A DNA stretch of 24,353 bases from Lachnospiraceae bacterium UBA7202 (GTDB lineage: Bacteria; Bacillota; Clostridia; Lachnospirales; Lachnospiraceae). How positions within the stretch are numbered: position 1 is the first letter of the stretch; each line of letters begins with the position of its first letter. Location of the stretch: positions 1 through 24,353 of the forward strand of contig DKUO01000016.1 of NCBI GenBank assembly GCA_002490705.1. The letters are read 5' to 3'. The notes beneath the pieces were generated by a model. That model saw only the letters and a list, made by a program, of their open reading frames with translations. It searched no databases and was not told the DNA's origin. A program made the position numbers and the translations under genes. This document shows positions 15,691 to 23,308 of the stretch, piece after piece.

Positions 15691-15704
15691 GGGAGGGAAT
15701 CGTT

Positions 15705-16589
15705 ATGGCGAAAGAAATGGCAATGACAAAGGTAGAAGATAACTCGACAGGCACCAAAGTAAAAAGAGGCGTGCTTGGCGTAATTATCAATCTGGTACTC
15801 TGGATTTTTTCACTGACCTGTATGTTCCCTCTGGTGTGGATGCTCTACTCCTCCCTGAAGGAAAAGAGAGTATTTAATGCAGACATCGTCGGATTGCCGA
15901 AGGAGCCGACGCTGGCAAACTACATAAAGATTTTATCTAACAAGGACTACAAGCTGATGCAGTCGGTGGGCAATTCCGCGCGTACCACAATCTTGTCGGT
16001 TCTGCTGATTGTACTGATCGCGTTTATCGTGGGTTATATTCTTTCGAGAATTGATTTCCCGTTAAATAAACCGCTGTATGTCATGTTCCTGATGGGAATG
16101 TTGATTCCAATCCACTCTCTGATGGTGCCTATTTACATTATCTTTTCGAGACTGGGCCTGTCCGACCATTGGTATACACTGTTGATGCCCTATGTCTCGT
16201 TTGCCCTGCCTATGTCGATTTTCCTCGTGGAGGGTTATGTGAAGGGAATTCCCACGGAACTGGAGGAGGCGGCGGCCATTGACGGTTCCACTTTTTCCAA
16301 GACACTGTTCGGGATTATCCTGCCGGTCTGCAAACCGATTTTGGTGACGGTAGCGATTATCAACGTATTCAGCTGCTGGAATGAGTTCTCCTTCGCTTTG
16401 ATCCTGATTAAGCAGAGAGCGCTCTATACGGTGCCGCTTGGTTTGAAGCAGTTTACGGGACAGTTTACTTCGGACTATCCGAAGATTATGGCGGCTATGT
16501 TAATGACCATGGCGCCCATCGTAATTTTCTACTTTGTGTTCAGCAAACAGATCATCAAGGGTATGGTTGCCGGAGCGGTGAAGGGCTAA
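15705..16589 (+). CDS. Sugar ABC transporter permease, MalG/UgpE type
   Basis: The 294-residue second permease has a longer N-terminal tail, about six transmembrane segments and an EAA loop at about 186-208 (LEEAAAIDGSTFSKTLFGII). NVFSCWNEFSFALILI and a C-terminal GMVAGAVKG are typical of the family. GGGAGG precedes the ATG. A strong terminator follows; no ATPase gene is in this operon, so the importer probably uses the MsmK-like ATPase at 19985. Confidence 0.93.
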   Translation: MAKEMAMTKVEDNSTGTKVKRGVLGVIINLVLWIFSLTCMFPLVWMLYSSLKEKRVFNADIVGLPKEPTLANYIKILSNKDYKLMQSVGNSARTTILSVLLIVLIAFIVGYILSRIDFPLNKPLYVMFLMGMLIPIHSLMVPIYIIFSRLGLSDHWYTLLMPYVSFALPMSIFLVEGYVKGIPTELEEAAAIDGSTFSKTLFGIILPVCKPILVTVAIINVFSCWNEFSFALILIKQRALYTVPLGLKQFTGQFTSDYPKIMAAMLMTMAPIVIFYFVFSKQIIKGMVAGAVKG

Positions 16590-16615
16590 CGATCCGTTAC
16601 ATAAGAAGAATGAGT

Positions 16616-16649
16616 AAACCGGAGACGAGAAATTGGTCTCCGGTTTTTT
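16616..16649 (+). terminator. Rho-independent terminator of the importer operon
   Basis: A perfect 11-bp stem (16616-16626 with 16636-16646), a 9-nt loop and a run of six Ts. Confidence 0.9.
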
Positions 16650-16684
16650 ACGCGCATAAGCAGAGTCAGAAGAGAACTTTCCAC

Positions 16685-16716
16685 TTGACATATACCCTAC
16701 GGGGGTATAGTATAAT
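16685..16716 (+). promoter_or_regulatory. Copper-operon promoter
   Basis: A perfect TTGACA (16685-16690) and a perfect TATAAT (16711-16716) are 20 bp apart, which is long for sigma-A. TAGTAT at 16708-16713 gives a 17-bp spacer and may be the working -10. The spacer is filled by the CsoR box. Confidence 0.6.
16691..16709. promoter_or_regulatory. CsoR operator (copper box)
   Basis: TATACCC and GGGTATA arms separated by TACGG match the known CsoR operator pattern of TACCC/GGGGTA palindromes. It lies between -35 and -10 of the csoR-copA promoter, so apo-CsoR should block transcription and Cu(I) should release it. Confidence 0.8.
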
Positions 16717-16753
16717 GACAGAATGATTCATCAAATTTGGGGAAAGACTATAT

Positions 16754-16768
16754 AGATCGCAGCGATCT
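16754..16768. promoter_or_regulatory. Palindrome in the csoR leader
   Basis: AGATCGC-A-GCGATCT is a perfect 7-bp inverted repeat between the promoter and the csoR ribosome-binding site. A 1-nt centre favours a DNA-protein site over an RNA hairpin. No known regulator is assigned. Confidence 0.4.
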
Positions 16769-16786
16769 GATGGAAAGGAAGCGCAC

Positions 16787-17152
16787 ATGGAAGAAATGAG
16801 AGAGAAAAAAGCGGTGGAACAAGGGACGGAAATACGGCGGGAGACAGCGCAGGACGATGTGTGCGCCTGCTGTCGTCATAAGAATACGCCCCGGGACGCC
16901 GCAGAGCAGAAAAAGCTGACAAGCCGCATCAACCGTATTATCGGGCAGTTAAACGGGATTCAGAACATGATAGACGATAATCGGTATTGCGGCGATATCC
17001 TGATTCAGATTGGTGCTGTGGAGAGCGCACTACAGGGGCTTGGGTATCAGATTTTACAGGAGCATATGGAAACCTGTGTGGTAGAACAGATTCAGCAGGG
17101 CAACACCGCGATTATGGCGGAAGCGGTGGAGCTGATGAAAAAAATTAAATGA
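16787..17152 (+). CDS. csoR: Copper-sensing transcriptional repressor, CsoR family
   Basis: CsoR proteins are all-helical repressors that leave DNA on binding Cu(I). The 121-residue product has the copper ligands in the right register: C68, H93 and C97, spaced 25 and 4 residues as in the family. The KKLTSRINRIIGQLNGIQNMI helix is typical. The N-terminus is about 35 residues longer than minimal CsoRs and carries an extra CACC (C26, C28, C29), of unknown purpose. The ATG has AAAGGAAG upstream. copA begins 27 nt downstream and the CsoR box is in the shared promoter, so it is autoregulated with copA. Confidence 0.93.
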   Translation: MEEMREKKAVEQGTEIRRETAQDDVCACCRHKNTPRDAAEQKKLTSRINRIIGQLNGIQNMIDDNRYCGDILIQIGAVESALQGLGYQILQEHMETCVVEQIQQGNTAIMAEAVELMKKIK

Positions 17153-17179
17153 AAATATTAAGATTAACGGGTGACGGAC

Positions 17180-19741
17180 ATGAAAACAGAAAAATTTGAC
17201 GTGACAGGCATGACCTGTGCGGCCTGTAGCGCACATGTGGAAAAAGCAGTGCGCGGCGTTGCGGGCGTCGATACAGTCAGTGTCAATTTGCTTATGAATA
17301 ACATGATGGTGTCCTATGGAGAGACGGCCACGGCGGATGTAATCTGCCGGGCCGTGGCGGACGCAGGATACGGCGCAGCTCCGGCGGGTGCGGAGAAGAC
17401 GCGAAAGGAGGAGCCCTTTGTGGACCATGAGACGCCAAAGCTTCGCCGCAGGCTGATTGCCTCATTGTGTCTTTTGCTGCCGCTTATGTATGTTTCCATG
17501 GGGCATTTGATGTGGGGGTGGCCGGTGCCGAAGGCCTTTGCGGAAAACCCATGGGCAATCGCTTTGTATCAGCTTCTTTTGACGGGGCTGGTGATGGTGA
17601 TTAATCAGAAATTTTTTATCAGTGGTTTTGCCGGGCTGTTCCACCGGGCTCCCAATATGGATACGTTGGTGGCGCTGGGAAGCACGGCGGCCTTCGTGTA
17701 CAGCGCGGCGGTGATGTTTCGCATGGGCAGCGCATACGGTATGGGAAGCGTGGAAATGGCTGTGCACTGTCTGCATGACATGTATTTTGAGTCGGCGGCC
17801 ATGATTTTGACCCTGATCACAGTGGGTAAGATGCTGGAAGCCTACAGTAAGGGAAAAACAACCAATGCAGTCAAAAGCCTGATGGACCTGGCGCCGAAAA
17901 CAGCCCATGTGATCCGCGACGGCGTCGAAGTGACCGTGGATGTGGAGGAAGTCGCAGTGGGGGATCTCTTTGTTGTGAAACCGGGCGAGAGCCTTCCTGT
18001 GGACGGAGAAGTGATAGAAGGCGAGAGCGCGGTGGATGAAGCGGCTTTGACGGGTGAGAGCCTTCCTGTAGATAAAAGTGTAGGAGACAGGGTCAGCGCC
18101 GCAACCTTGAACCAGAACGGAGCTTTGACCTGCCGGGCGACCCGTGTGGGCGGTGATACGACACTACAGCAGATCATAAATATGGTGGAAAATGCGGTGG
18201 CCACGAAGGCCCCTATTGCGCAGATTGCAGACCGTGTGTCCGGTGTTTTCGTTCCGGTGGTGATTATTCTGGCCTTGCTTACAGGAGCGGCATGGCTGTT
18301 AGCGGGGGCAGGAATAGGAAAAGCGTTGTCCTATGCCATCAGCGTATTGGTCATCAGTTGTCCCTGCTCGCTGGGTCTGGCCACGCCCGTGGCAATTATG
18401 GTAGGTAACGGCGTGGGAGCGGGACAGGGCATCCTGTTTAAAAACGCGACGGCGCTGGAACAGACAGGACGGGTGAATTTTGTGGTTTTGGATAAGACCG
18501 GAACTGTGACAGAGGGGAAACCTTGTGTGACGGATGTCTGCCCGGCAGAAGGGTCTTCCAAAGAGGAGCTTTTGCGAGTGGCCGCGTCTTTGGAGAGGAA
18601 AAGCGAACATCCTCTGGCCCGCGCAATCTGTGAGAAGGCGGAACAGGATCGGATTGATTTGGGTGAGGTGACAGATTTCAAGGCCCTTCCCGGATGGGGT
18701 GTTGAGGGTGTATTGAAACGGCTGCCGGCGGTGGGCGGAAAAGCCGCTTTGCTTCAGGAGCGGGGCCTGATGAATGAAACTTTTCTTCGCAAGGGAGAGG
18801 AAATGGCAGAGGAGGGAAAGACGCCGCTCTATTTTGCAAGGGGAAGCATTTTGCTCGGCATGATTGCCGTGGCCGATGTGGCGAAACAGGACAGCGCACA
18901 GGCGGTCAAAGAGATAAAGGATATGGGCATTCATGTGGTTATGCTGACAGGAGATAATCGCCGTACTGCGGAGGCGGTTCGGCGGCAGGTGGGAATTGAC
19001 GCCGTTGTGGCGGACGTTTTGCCGGGCGACAAGGAGGACGTGATCAGGAAACTTGCTGAGCGCGGAAAGGTTGCCATGGTTGGGGACGGGATCAATGATG
19101 CGCCTGCGCTTACCAGCGCGGATGTAGGTATTGCTATCGGCGCAGGAGCCGACGTGGCGTTGGACGCGGCGGATATTGTTCTGGTAAAATCCAAACTGAC
19201 GGATGTGTCCGCCGCCGTCAGACTTTCCAGACAGGTACTCAAAAATATCCATGAAAATCTGTTTTGGGCATTTTTCTATAACTGTATCGGAATACCCGTA
19301 GCGGCGGGCGTTTTGGTTCCGTTTACGGGCATATCCTTAAATCCCATGATTGCGGCGGCGGCCATGAGCTTGTCCAGCTTCTGTGTGGTTACAAACGCTT
19401 TGCGGCTGAATTTCTTTTCCGTGACAAGCGCTGCTAAGGATAAAAGAGCAAAAGAGGTTCCCATGCCGGAGCTGGACGGTTTAAAAAAAATAAAAAAAGA
19501 AGAGAAGAGAAAGGAGAACAAAGAAATGGTAAAGGTATTGAATGTGGAAGGAATGATGTGCGGTAAATGTCAGGCTCATGTACAGAAAGCGTTGGAGGGA
19601 ATTGCCGGCGTGACAGAGGTGGAAGTCAGTCTTGAGAACAAGACTGCGAGCGTGACCATGGAAAATGAAATTGCGGACGAAACGCTGGCAGAGGCTGTGA
19701 CGGAGGCGGGATACGAAGTGAAGGGATGCCGGACCGCGTAA
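17180..19741 (+). CDS. copA: Cu(I)-exporting P1B-type ATPase with an N-terminal HMA domain and a C-terminal CopZ-like domain
   Basis: This membrane pump exports Cu(I) using ATP. The ATG at 17180 with GGGTGA upstream is preferred over GTG at 17171; the product is 853 residues. Order: HMA domain with CAAC (C13, C16), transmembrane region, actuator TGES, CPC at 394-396, phosphorylation site DKTGT (D438), SEHP in the nucleotide domain, GDGINDAP at 635-642, and the Cu(I)-type YN...MSLSS pair in the last helices. After a Lys/Glu linker, a second HMA (residues 783-853, CGKC at 794-797) ends the protein. Placing an HMA at the C-terminus is unusual, and the linker carries an A8-T-A7 tract plus an internal SD and ATG (see 19483-19528). 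It lies 27 nt after csoR. Confidence 0.95.
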   Translation: MKTEKFDVTGMTCAACSAHVEKAVRGVAGVDTVSVNLLMNNMMVSYGETATADVICRAVADAGYGAAPAGAEKTRKEEPFVDHETPKLRRRLIASLCLLLPLMYVSMGHLMWGWPVPKAFAENPWAIALYQLLLTGLVMVINQKFFISGFAGLFHRAPNMDTLVALGSTAAFVYSAAVMFRMGSAYGMGSVEMAVHCLHDMYFESAAMILTLITVGKMLEAYSKGKTTNAVKSLMDLAPKTAHVIRDGVEVTVDVEEVAVGDLFVVKPGESLPVDGEVIEGESAVDEAALTGESLPVDKSVGDRVSAATLNQNGALTCRATRVGGDTTLQQIINMVENAVATKAPIAQIADRVSGVFVPVVIILALLTGAAWLLAGAGIGKALSYAISVLVISCPCSLGLATPVAIMVGNGVGAGQGILFKNATALEQTGRVNFVVLDKTGTVTEGKPCVTDVCPAEGSSKEELLRVAASLERKSEHPLARAICEKAEQDRIDLGEVTDFKALPGWGVEGVLKRLPAVGGKAALLQERGLMNETFLRKGEEMAEEGKTPLYFARGSILLGMIAVADVAKQDSAQAVKEIKDMGIHVVMLTGDNRRTAEAVRRQVGIDAVVADVLPGDKEDVIRKLAERGKVAMVGDGINDAPALTSADVGIAIGAGADVALDAADIVLVKSKLTDVSAAVRLSRQVLKNIHENLFWAFFYNCIGIPVAAGVLVPFTGISLNPMIAAAAMSLSSFCVVTNALRLNFFSVTSAAKDKRAKEVPMPELDGLKKIKKEEKRKENKEMVKVLNVEGMMCGKCQAHVQKALEGIAGVTEVEVSLENKTASVTMENEIADETLAEAVTEAGYEVKGCRTA
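19483..19528 (+). other. A-tract and internal ribosome-binding site inside copA, possible CopZ start
   Basis: The codons joining pump and second HMA contain A8 (19483-19490), T, A7 (19492-19498), then AAGGAG (19511-19516), 9 nt and an in-frame ATG (19526). Translation from that ATG would give a 71-residue CopZ-sized protein ending at 19741. A +1 shift in the A8 tract meets TAA at once (19491-19493). A -1 shift meets TAA at 19564. Either would give a pump without the C-terminal domain. Whether any of this happens is inference; E. coli copA is known to make a chaperone by frameshifting. Confidence 0.45.
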
Positions 19742-19894
19742 AATGCTCGATTTGGTCAATGTGCACAGGAAAGCGGTACAATCTTAGGCAATTTGTCGTG
19801 GGAAAAGAAAAATGAAAGATAAAGTAAGCAATATTTACAATCGGGAACGAAATCTTTGTGGAATAGTGGTATAGCAAAGGGGGAGAAAGTCCGT

Positions 19895-19900
19895 TATACT
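19895..19900 (+). promoter_or_regulatory. Possible -10 of the ATPase gene
   Basis: TATACT matches the -10 consensus at five of six positions, but the -35 position holds only TAGCAA (19872-19877, 17-bp spacer). Nothing better is seen in the 243-bp gap 19742-19984, which otherwise holds only the hairpin at 19916-19942. Confidence 0.3.
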
Positions 19901-19915
19901 ATTTTACAGATTAAA

Positions 19916-19942
19916 CGTCTGAGATAAGCTCATTCTCAGACG
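19916..19942 (+). other. Leader hairpin before the ABC ATPase gene
   Basis: CGTCTGAGA (19916-19924) and TCTCAGACG (19934-19942) form a perfect 9-bp stem with a 9-nt loop. The following bases are A-rich, so it is not a terminator. If transcription starts near 19907, the hairpin lies about 10 nt from the 5' end and could stabilise the message; it could also be an operator. Confidence 0.55.
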
Positions 19943-19984
19943 GAGAGAAAACAAAAAATATTAAAATCAGGAGGCAAACCAATC

Positions 19985-21094
19985 ATGGCAAGTTTATCTT
20001 TAAAAAATGTCTGCAAGGTATATCCTAACGGATTCGAAGCAGTAAAAGATTTCAATCTTGAGATTGCAGACCAGGAGTTCATCATTTTCGTAGGACCTTC
20101 GGGTTGTGGTAAGTCTACCACTCTTCGTATGATCGCTGGTCTGGAGGATATCTCCTCCGGTGAGTTGAAGATCGGTGACAGAGTAGTGAACGATGTGGAG
20201 CCTAAGGACAGAGATATCGCGATGGTATTCCAGAACTACGCTCTGTATCCGCATATGTCAGTTTATGATAACATGGCATTTGGTCTTAAGCTGAGAAAAG
20301 TTCCGAAGGATGAGATCGACAAGATGGTAAAAGAGGCAGCAAAGATCCTCGATCTGACAGCACTTCTTGACCGTAAGCCGAAGGCTCTTTCCGGTGGTCA
20401 GAGACAGCGTGTGGCTATGGGCCGTGCAATCGTTCGTAATCCTAAGGTATTCCTGATGGATGAGCCGCTGTCCAACTTGGATGCAAAACTTCGTGTACAG
20501 ATGCGTGTTGAGATTTCCAAGCTGCATCAGAGACTGGGCACCACCATCATCTATGTAACACATGACCAGACAGAGGCTATGACTCTTGGTACCAGAATCG
20601 TTGTTATGAAGGACGGTGTGGTACAGCAGGTTGATACCCCTCAGAACTTATATCAGAAACCTCAGAACCTGTTTGTAGCAGGATTCATGGGATCACCGCA
20701 GATGAACTTCCTTGATGCTGTTGTTGAAGTGAGTGGCGACAGCGCAAGCCTGAAGGTAGCAGGTCAGACCATTCCGCTTCCTCCGGCTAAGGCTAAGAAG
20801 TTGATTGACGGCGGCTATGCAGGAAAGACAGTAACATTCGGTATTCGTCCTGAGGATGTATATGATTCCGAAATGTTCATTGAGACTGCTAAGTGCGTAT
20901 TCGAGTCTACCATCAAGGTTTACGAGCTGCTTGGTGCAGAGGTATACTTATACTTTGATCTTGCTGAGTTCCCGATTACCGCGAGAGTGGATTCCCGTAC
21001 AACTGCAAGACCGGGTGACACAGTTAAGTTTGCTTTCGATGTTGAGAAGATTCACGTATTCGACAAAGAGACAGAGCAGACCATCACTAACTAG
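19985..21094 (+). CDS. Sugar ABC transporter ATP-binding protein, MsmK/UgpC/MalK family
   Basis: This cytoplasmic ATPase powers carbohydrate importers. In the 369-residue product, Walker A is GPSGCGKST (37-45), the Q-loop Gln is near 83 (VFQNYALYPH), the signature is LSGGQRQR (135-142), Walker B is VFLMDE (155-160) and the H-loop is YVTHDQ near 193. The C-terminal regulatory OB-fold (about 235-369) includes FGIRPEDVYDSE. AGGAGG precedes the ATG. Its codon use resembles that of the importer lipoprotein at 13091. It is monocistronic, as expected for a shared MsmX/MsmK-type ATPase serving several importers, including the permeases at 14722-16589, which lack their own. Family is sure; partners are inferred. 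Confidence 0.93.
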   Translation: MASLSLKNVCKVYPNGFEAVKDFNLEIADQEFIIFVGPSGCGKSTTLRMIAGLEDISSGELKIGDRVVNDVEPKDRDIAMVFQNYALYPHMSVYDNMAFGLKLRKVPKDEIDKMVKEAAKILDLTALLDRKPKALSGGQRQRVAMGRAIVRNPKVFLMDEPLSNLDAKLRVQMRVEISKLHQRLGTTIIYVTHDQTEAMTLGTRIVVMKDGVVQQVDTPQNLYQKPQNLFVAGFMGSPQMNFLDAVVEVSGDSASLKVAGQTIPLPPAKAKKLIDGGYAGKTVTFGIRPEDVYDSEMFIETAKCVFESTIKVYELLGAEVYLYFDLAEFPITARVDSRTTARPGDTVKFAFDVEKIHVFDKETEQTITN

Positions 21095-21110
21095 GAAAAA
21101 TGATTTTAGG

Positions 21111-21139
21111 GAGGGATGCCTACGCATCCCTCTTTTTTT
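21111..21139 (+). terminator. Rho-independent terminator of the ATPase gene
   Basis: GAGGGATGC (21111-21119) and GCATCCCTC (21124-21132) form a perfect 9-bp stem with a 4-nt loop, followed by seven Ts. It ends only 21 nt before the next start codon. Confidence 0.9.
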
Positions 21140-21160
21140 CGCGATACGATGGAGGAATAT

Positions 21161-22249
21161 ATGATTTCAAGCCAAATTATCAAAAACAGCATAGAAGAAC
21201 TGGGCGCAATTTCCAAGGTTGACCTCGCCGTATGGGATTCGGAAGGGAAAGAGATCGCGGCGACTTTTGAGACGGGTGATATTTCTCCGACGTTGATTTC
21301 AGGCTTTGTGGAATCTCCCGCTGATAGCCAGGTGATCGGCCAGCATCATCTGCTTAAGGTTTTAGATGAAGAGACGGTGCTTTTTGTATTGGACGCGAAA
21401 GGCGGCAGTGAGGATACCTATATGATTGGCAGGATTGCGGTCAGCCAATTACAGCATTTGATCATTGCTTATAAGGAGCGTTATGACCGCAACAATTTTT
21501 TCCAGAACCTTTTGTTGGACAATATGCTTCTGGTGGATATTTATAACCGCGCAAAGAAGCTGCACATCGAAGCGGCTGTTCCCCGTGCGGTGTTTCTGAT
21601 AGAGACGGATAAAGAAAAAGACGGCACAGCGATGGAACTTTTGAACGGCATGTTTAGTGCGCAGGTCGGAGATTATATCACGGCAGTTGATGAGAGCAAT
21701 GTGATCTTAATTAAAGCGCTTGCGGTTGACGATACTTATGAGAGGCTGGGACAGATTGCCGATACGATTGTGGATATGATGAATACGGAGGCAATGCTCA
21801 ATGTGCGCGTGGCCTATGGCACGATTGTGGAGGAACTCAAGGAAGTGTCGAAATCCTACAAGGAGGCCAAGATGGCGCTCGATGTAGGGAAGATTTTCTA
21901 CGCGGAGAAAAAAGTTTCGGCGTACAATACGCTCGGCATTGGCAGATTGATTTATCAGCTTCCGATTAATCTGTGTAGAATATTTATTGATGAAATTTTC
22001 GGTTCCAATGTTCCGGCGGAATTAGACGAGGAAACCCTGACAACGATTAATAAGTTTTTTGAAAATAATCTCAATGTGTCTGAAACTTCAAGGCAGCTCT
22101 TCGTGCACCGCAATACATTGGTGTACCGAATTGAGAAGCTGCAGAAGAGCACCGGGTTGGATATCCGTGTTTTTGACGATGCGCTGACCTTTAAGATAGC
22201 CTTGATGGTGGTCAACTATATGCGGTATCTGGATTCGTTAGACTATTAA
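21161..22249 (+). CDS. CdaR/PucR-type transcriptional regulator
   Basis: The ATG at 21161 with GGAGG upstream is chosen; an in-frame ATG at 21116 falls inside the terminator stem. The 362-residue product ends in a PucR C-terminal HTH (about 290-355) with the hallmark NNLNVSETSRQLFVHRNTLVYRIEKL, which I cite by its core HRNTLVYRIEKL. The middle region (about 120-250) resembles the GGDEF-like CdaR domain in secondary structure only. The N-terminal 100 residues begin ISSQIIKNSIEELGAISKVDLAVWD and resemble a CdaR-type sugar-diacid-binding domain. It sits right after the sugar ATPase gene, so control of carbohydrate uptake is plausible but unproved. No separate promoter fits between the terminator and the start codon. 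Confidence 0.85.
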   Translation: MISSQIIKNSIEELGAISKVDLAVWDSEGKEIAATFETGDISPTLISGFVESPADSQVIGQHHLLKVLDEETVLFVLDAKGGSEDTYMIGRIAVSQLQHLIIAYKERYDRNNFFQNLLLDNMLLVDIYNRAKKLHIEAAVPRAVFLIETDKEKDGTAMELLNGMFSAQVGDYITAVDESNVILIKALAVDDTYERLGQIADTIVDMMNTEAMLNVRVAYGTIVEELKEVSKSYKEAKMALDVGKIFYAEKKVSAYNTLGIGRLIYQLPINLCRIFIDEIFGSNVPAELDEETLTTINKFFENNLNVSETSRQLFVHRNTLVYRIEKLQKSTGLDIRVFDDALTFKIALMVVNYMRYLDSLDY

Positions 22250-22334
22250 CGCATAAGCAGAGCCGTGCGCGTAAAAAAAATTCATATTTTCCACTGAACG
22301 ATCATATAGATAGATAGAAAGGCATGGTGCGGCT

Positions 22335-23264
22335 ATGTATCAAAAAGAAATTATCTATATGAGCTTGTATAAGGATGGAAACCGTTTGGGAAATGCGGGT
22401 TTTCTCAAGGTGGAAAAAAAGGGGAAAGAGGGGAATTTGTCCCTTACCGTTAAGAATGCGCCACGATCCATAAACGGTAAATTCCCGGTGCGCTACTACA
22501 GCGGGACGGACTGGAAAGAGACGGATGGAATTGCGGTGCGGGAAGGCGGCGGCAAATGGGAAAAGAAAGAGGAGGACTCTCTGGAACGGGTCAGCCTGCA
22601 AATTATGCTGCCCGGCGGCTATCTGATCGAGGGAACAAGCAAGACAACGCAGGACAACACAATAAAAGAGAAGGAAAGTGAAATTCCCGAAAGAGAGAAG
22701 CTGACTGAATCAGAGCCGAAGGGAGAAACGCAAGGAGATACACAGATTATCCCGGAGCCAGTGACAAAGGAGGAAGAAAAACCCAAGCGTCAAAACAGAC
22801 AGGTGGAATATATCGCTGTAGAGAGACAGCGTCAACAGGAAACGGTTGTCGCACAGGAAACGGCAAAGATTGAGGAGACGCAGAAAGTACAGCCCTCTAT
22901 GTCGCTGCCCCCGATGGAAGGGTTGAAGGAAGATAAGTGGGAACAGATTCTGGATACCTATGACTGTCTTCATCCTTATGGGGACGAGAGGGTTTATGTG
23001 AAATTGGAACCTAAGGACTTCCTGATCCTGTCCGCGAAATACCAACATTTGGTGAATAACAGTTTCCTTTTACACGGGTTTTACAATTACCGCCATGTGA
23101 TTTTGGGAAAAGAGCAGGGAAGCTATTATCTGGGTGTTCCCGGCGTCTTTTATGAAAGAGAGAAAATGGTGGCGTTGATGTTCGGTTTTGAGGCTTTTGA
23201 GTGTGCAAGCGGCGAACCGAAGGCGGGAGAGTTCGGCTATTATTTAAGACGGGTGGAACTTTGA
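22335..23264 (+). CDS. DUF6128-like protein, function unknown
   Basis: The 309-residue product has an N-terminal beta-rich domain (about 1-100, YKDGNRLGNAGFLKV), a long charged Glu/Lys/Thr/Gln linker (about 105-190), and a conserved C-terminal domain (about 205-309). The C-terminal part has the motifs IEPKD-like KLEPKDF, NNSFLLHGFYNYRHVILG, YYLGVPGVFYEREKMVALMFGF and GEFGYYLRR, which match the DUF6128 pattern I know from Lachnospiraceae. No signal peptide or membrane segment is seen, so it is probably cytosolic. The ATG at 22335 has only a weak upstream purine stretch. It converges on the radical-SAM gene with a 44-nt gap and no clear terminator. Confidence 0.75.
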   Translation: MYQKEIIYMSLYKDGNRLGNAGFLKVEKKGKEGNLSLTVKNAPRSINGKFPVRYYSGTDWKETDGIAVREGGGKWEKKEEDSLERVSLQIMLPGGYLIEGTSKTTQDNTIKEKESEIPEREKLTESEPKGETQGDTQIIPEPVTKEEEKPKRQNRQVEYIAVERQRQQETVVAQETAKIEETQKVQPSMSLPPMEGLKEDKWEQILDTYDCLHPYGDERVYVKLEPKDFLILSAKYQHLVNNSFLLHGFYNYRHVILGKEQGSYYLGVPGVFYEREKMVALMFGFEAFECASGEPKAGEFGYYLRRVEL

Positions 23265-23308
23265 AAGACTGGTCTCTTTCTATGAGAGGAGAGTTGCAAT
23301 AATAGACC

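Noticed and set aside
18299..19252. Large minus-strand open frames inside copA
   Set aside because: Shadows of the GC-rich P-type ATPase sequence; composition is biased and no protein motif is present.
16653..22262. A 13-base string, CGCATAAGCAGAG, occurs at 16653-16665 and 22250-22262, both just after genes
   Set aside because: In a 24-kb window several 13-base matches are expected by chance, and neither copy has extended similarity or structure.
22311..22322. Short GATA tandem repeat (three units) before the DUF6128-like gene
   Set aside because: Too short to be significant and with no sign of phase variation of the start codon.
23263..23308. Possible bidirectional terminator between the convergent genes
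   Set aside because: Only weak 4-6 bp stems can be drawn and there is no T run on either strand.
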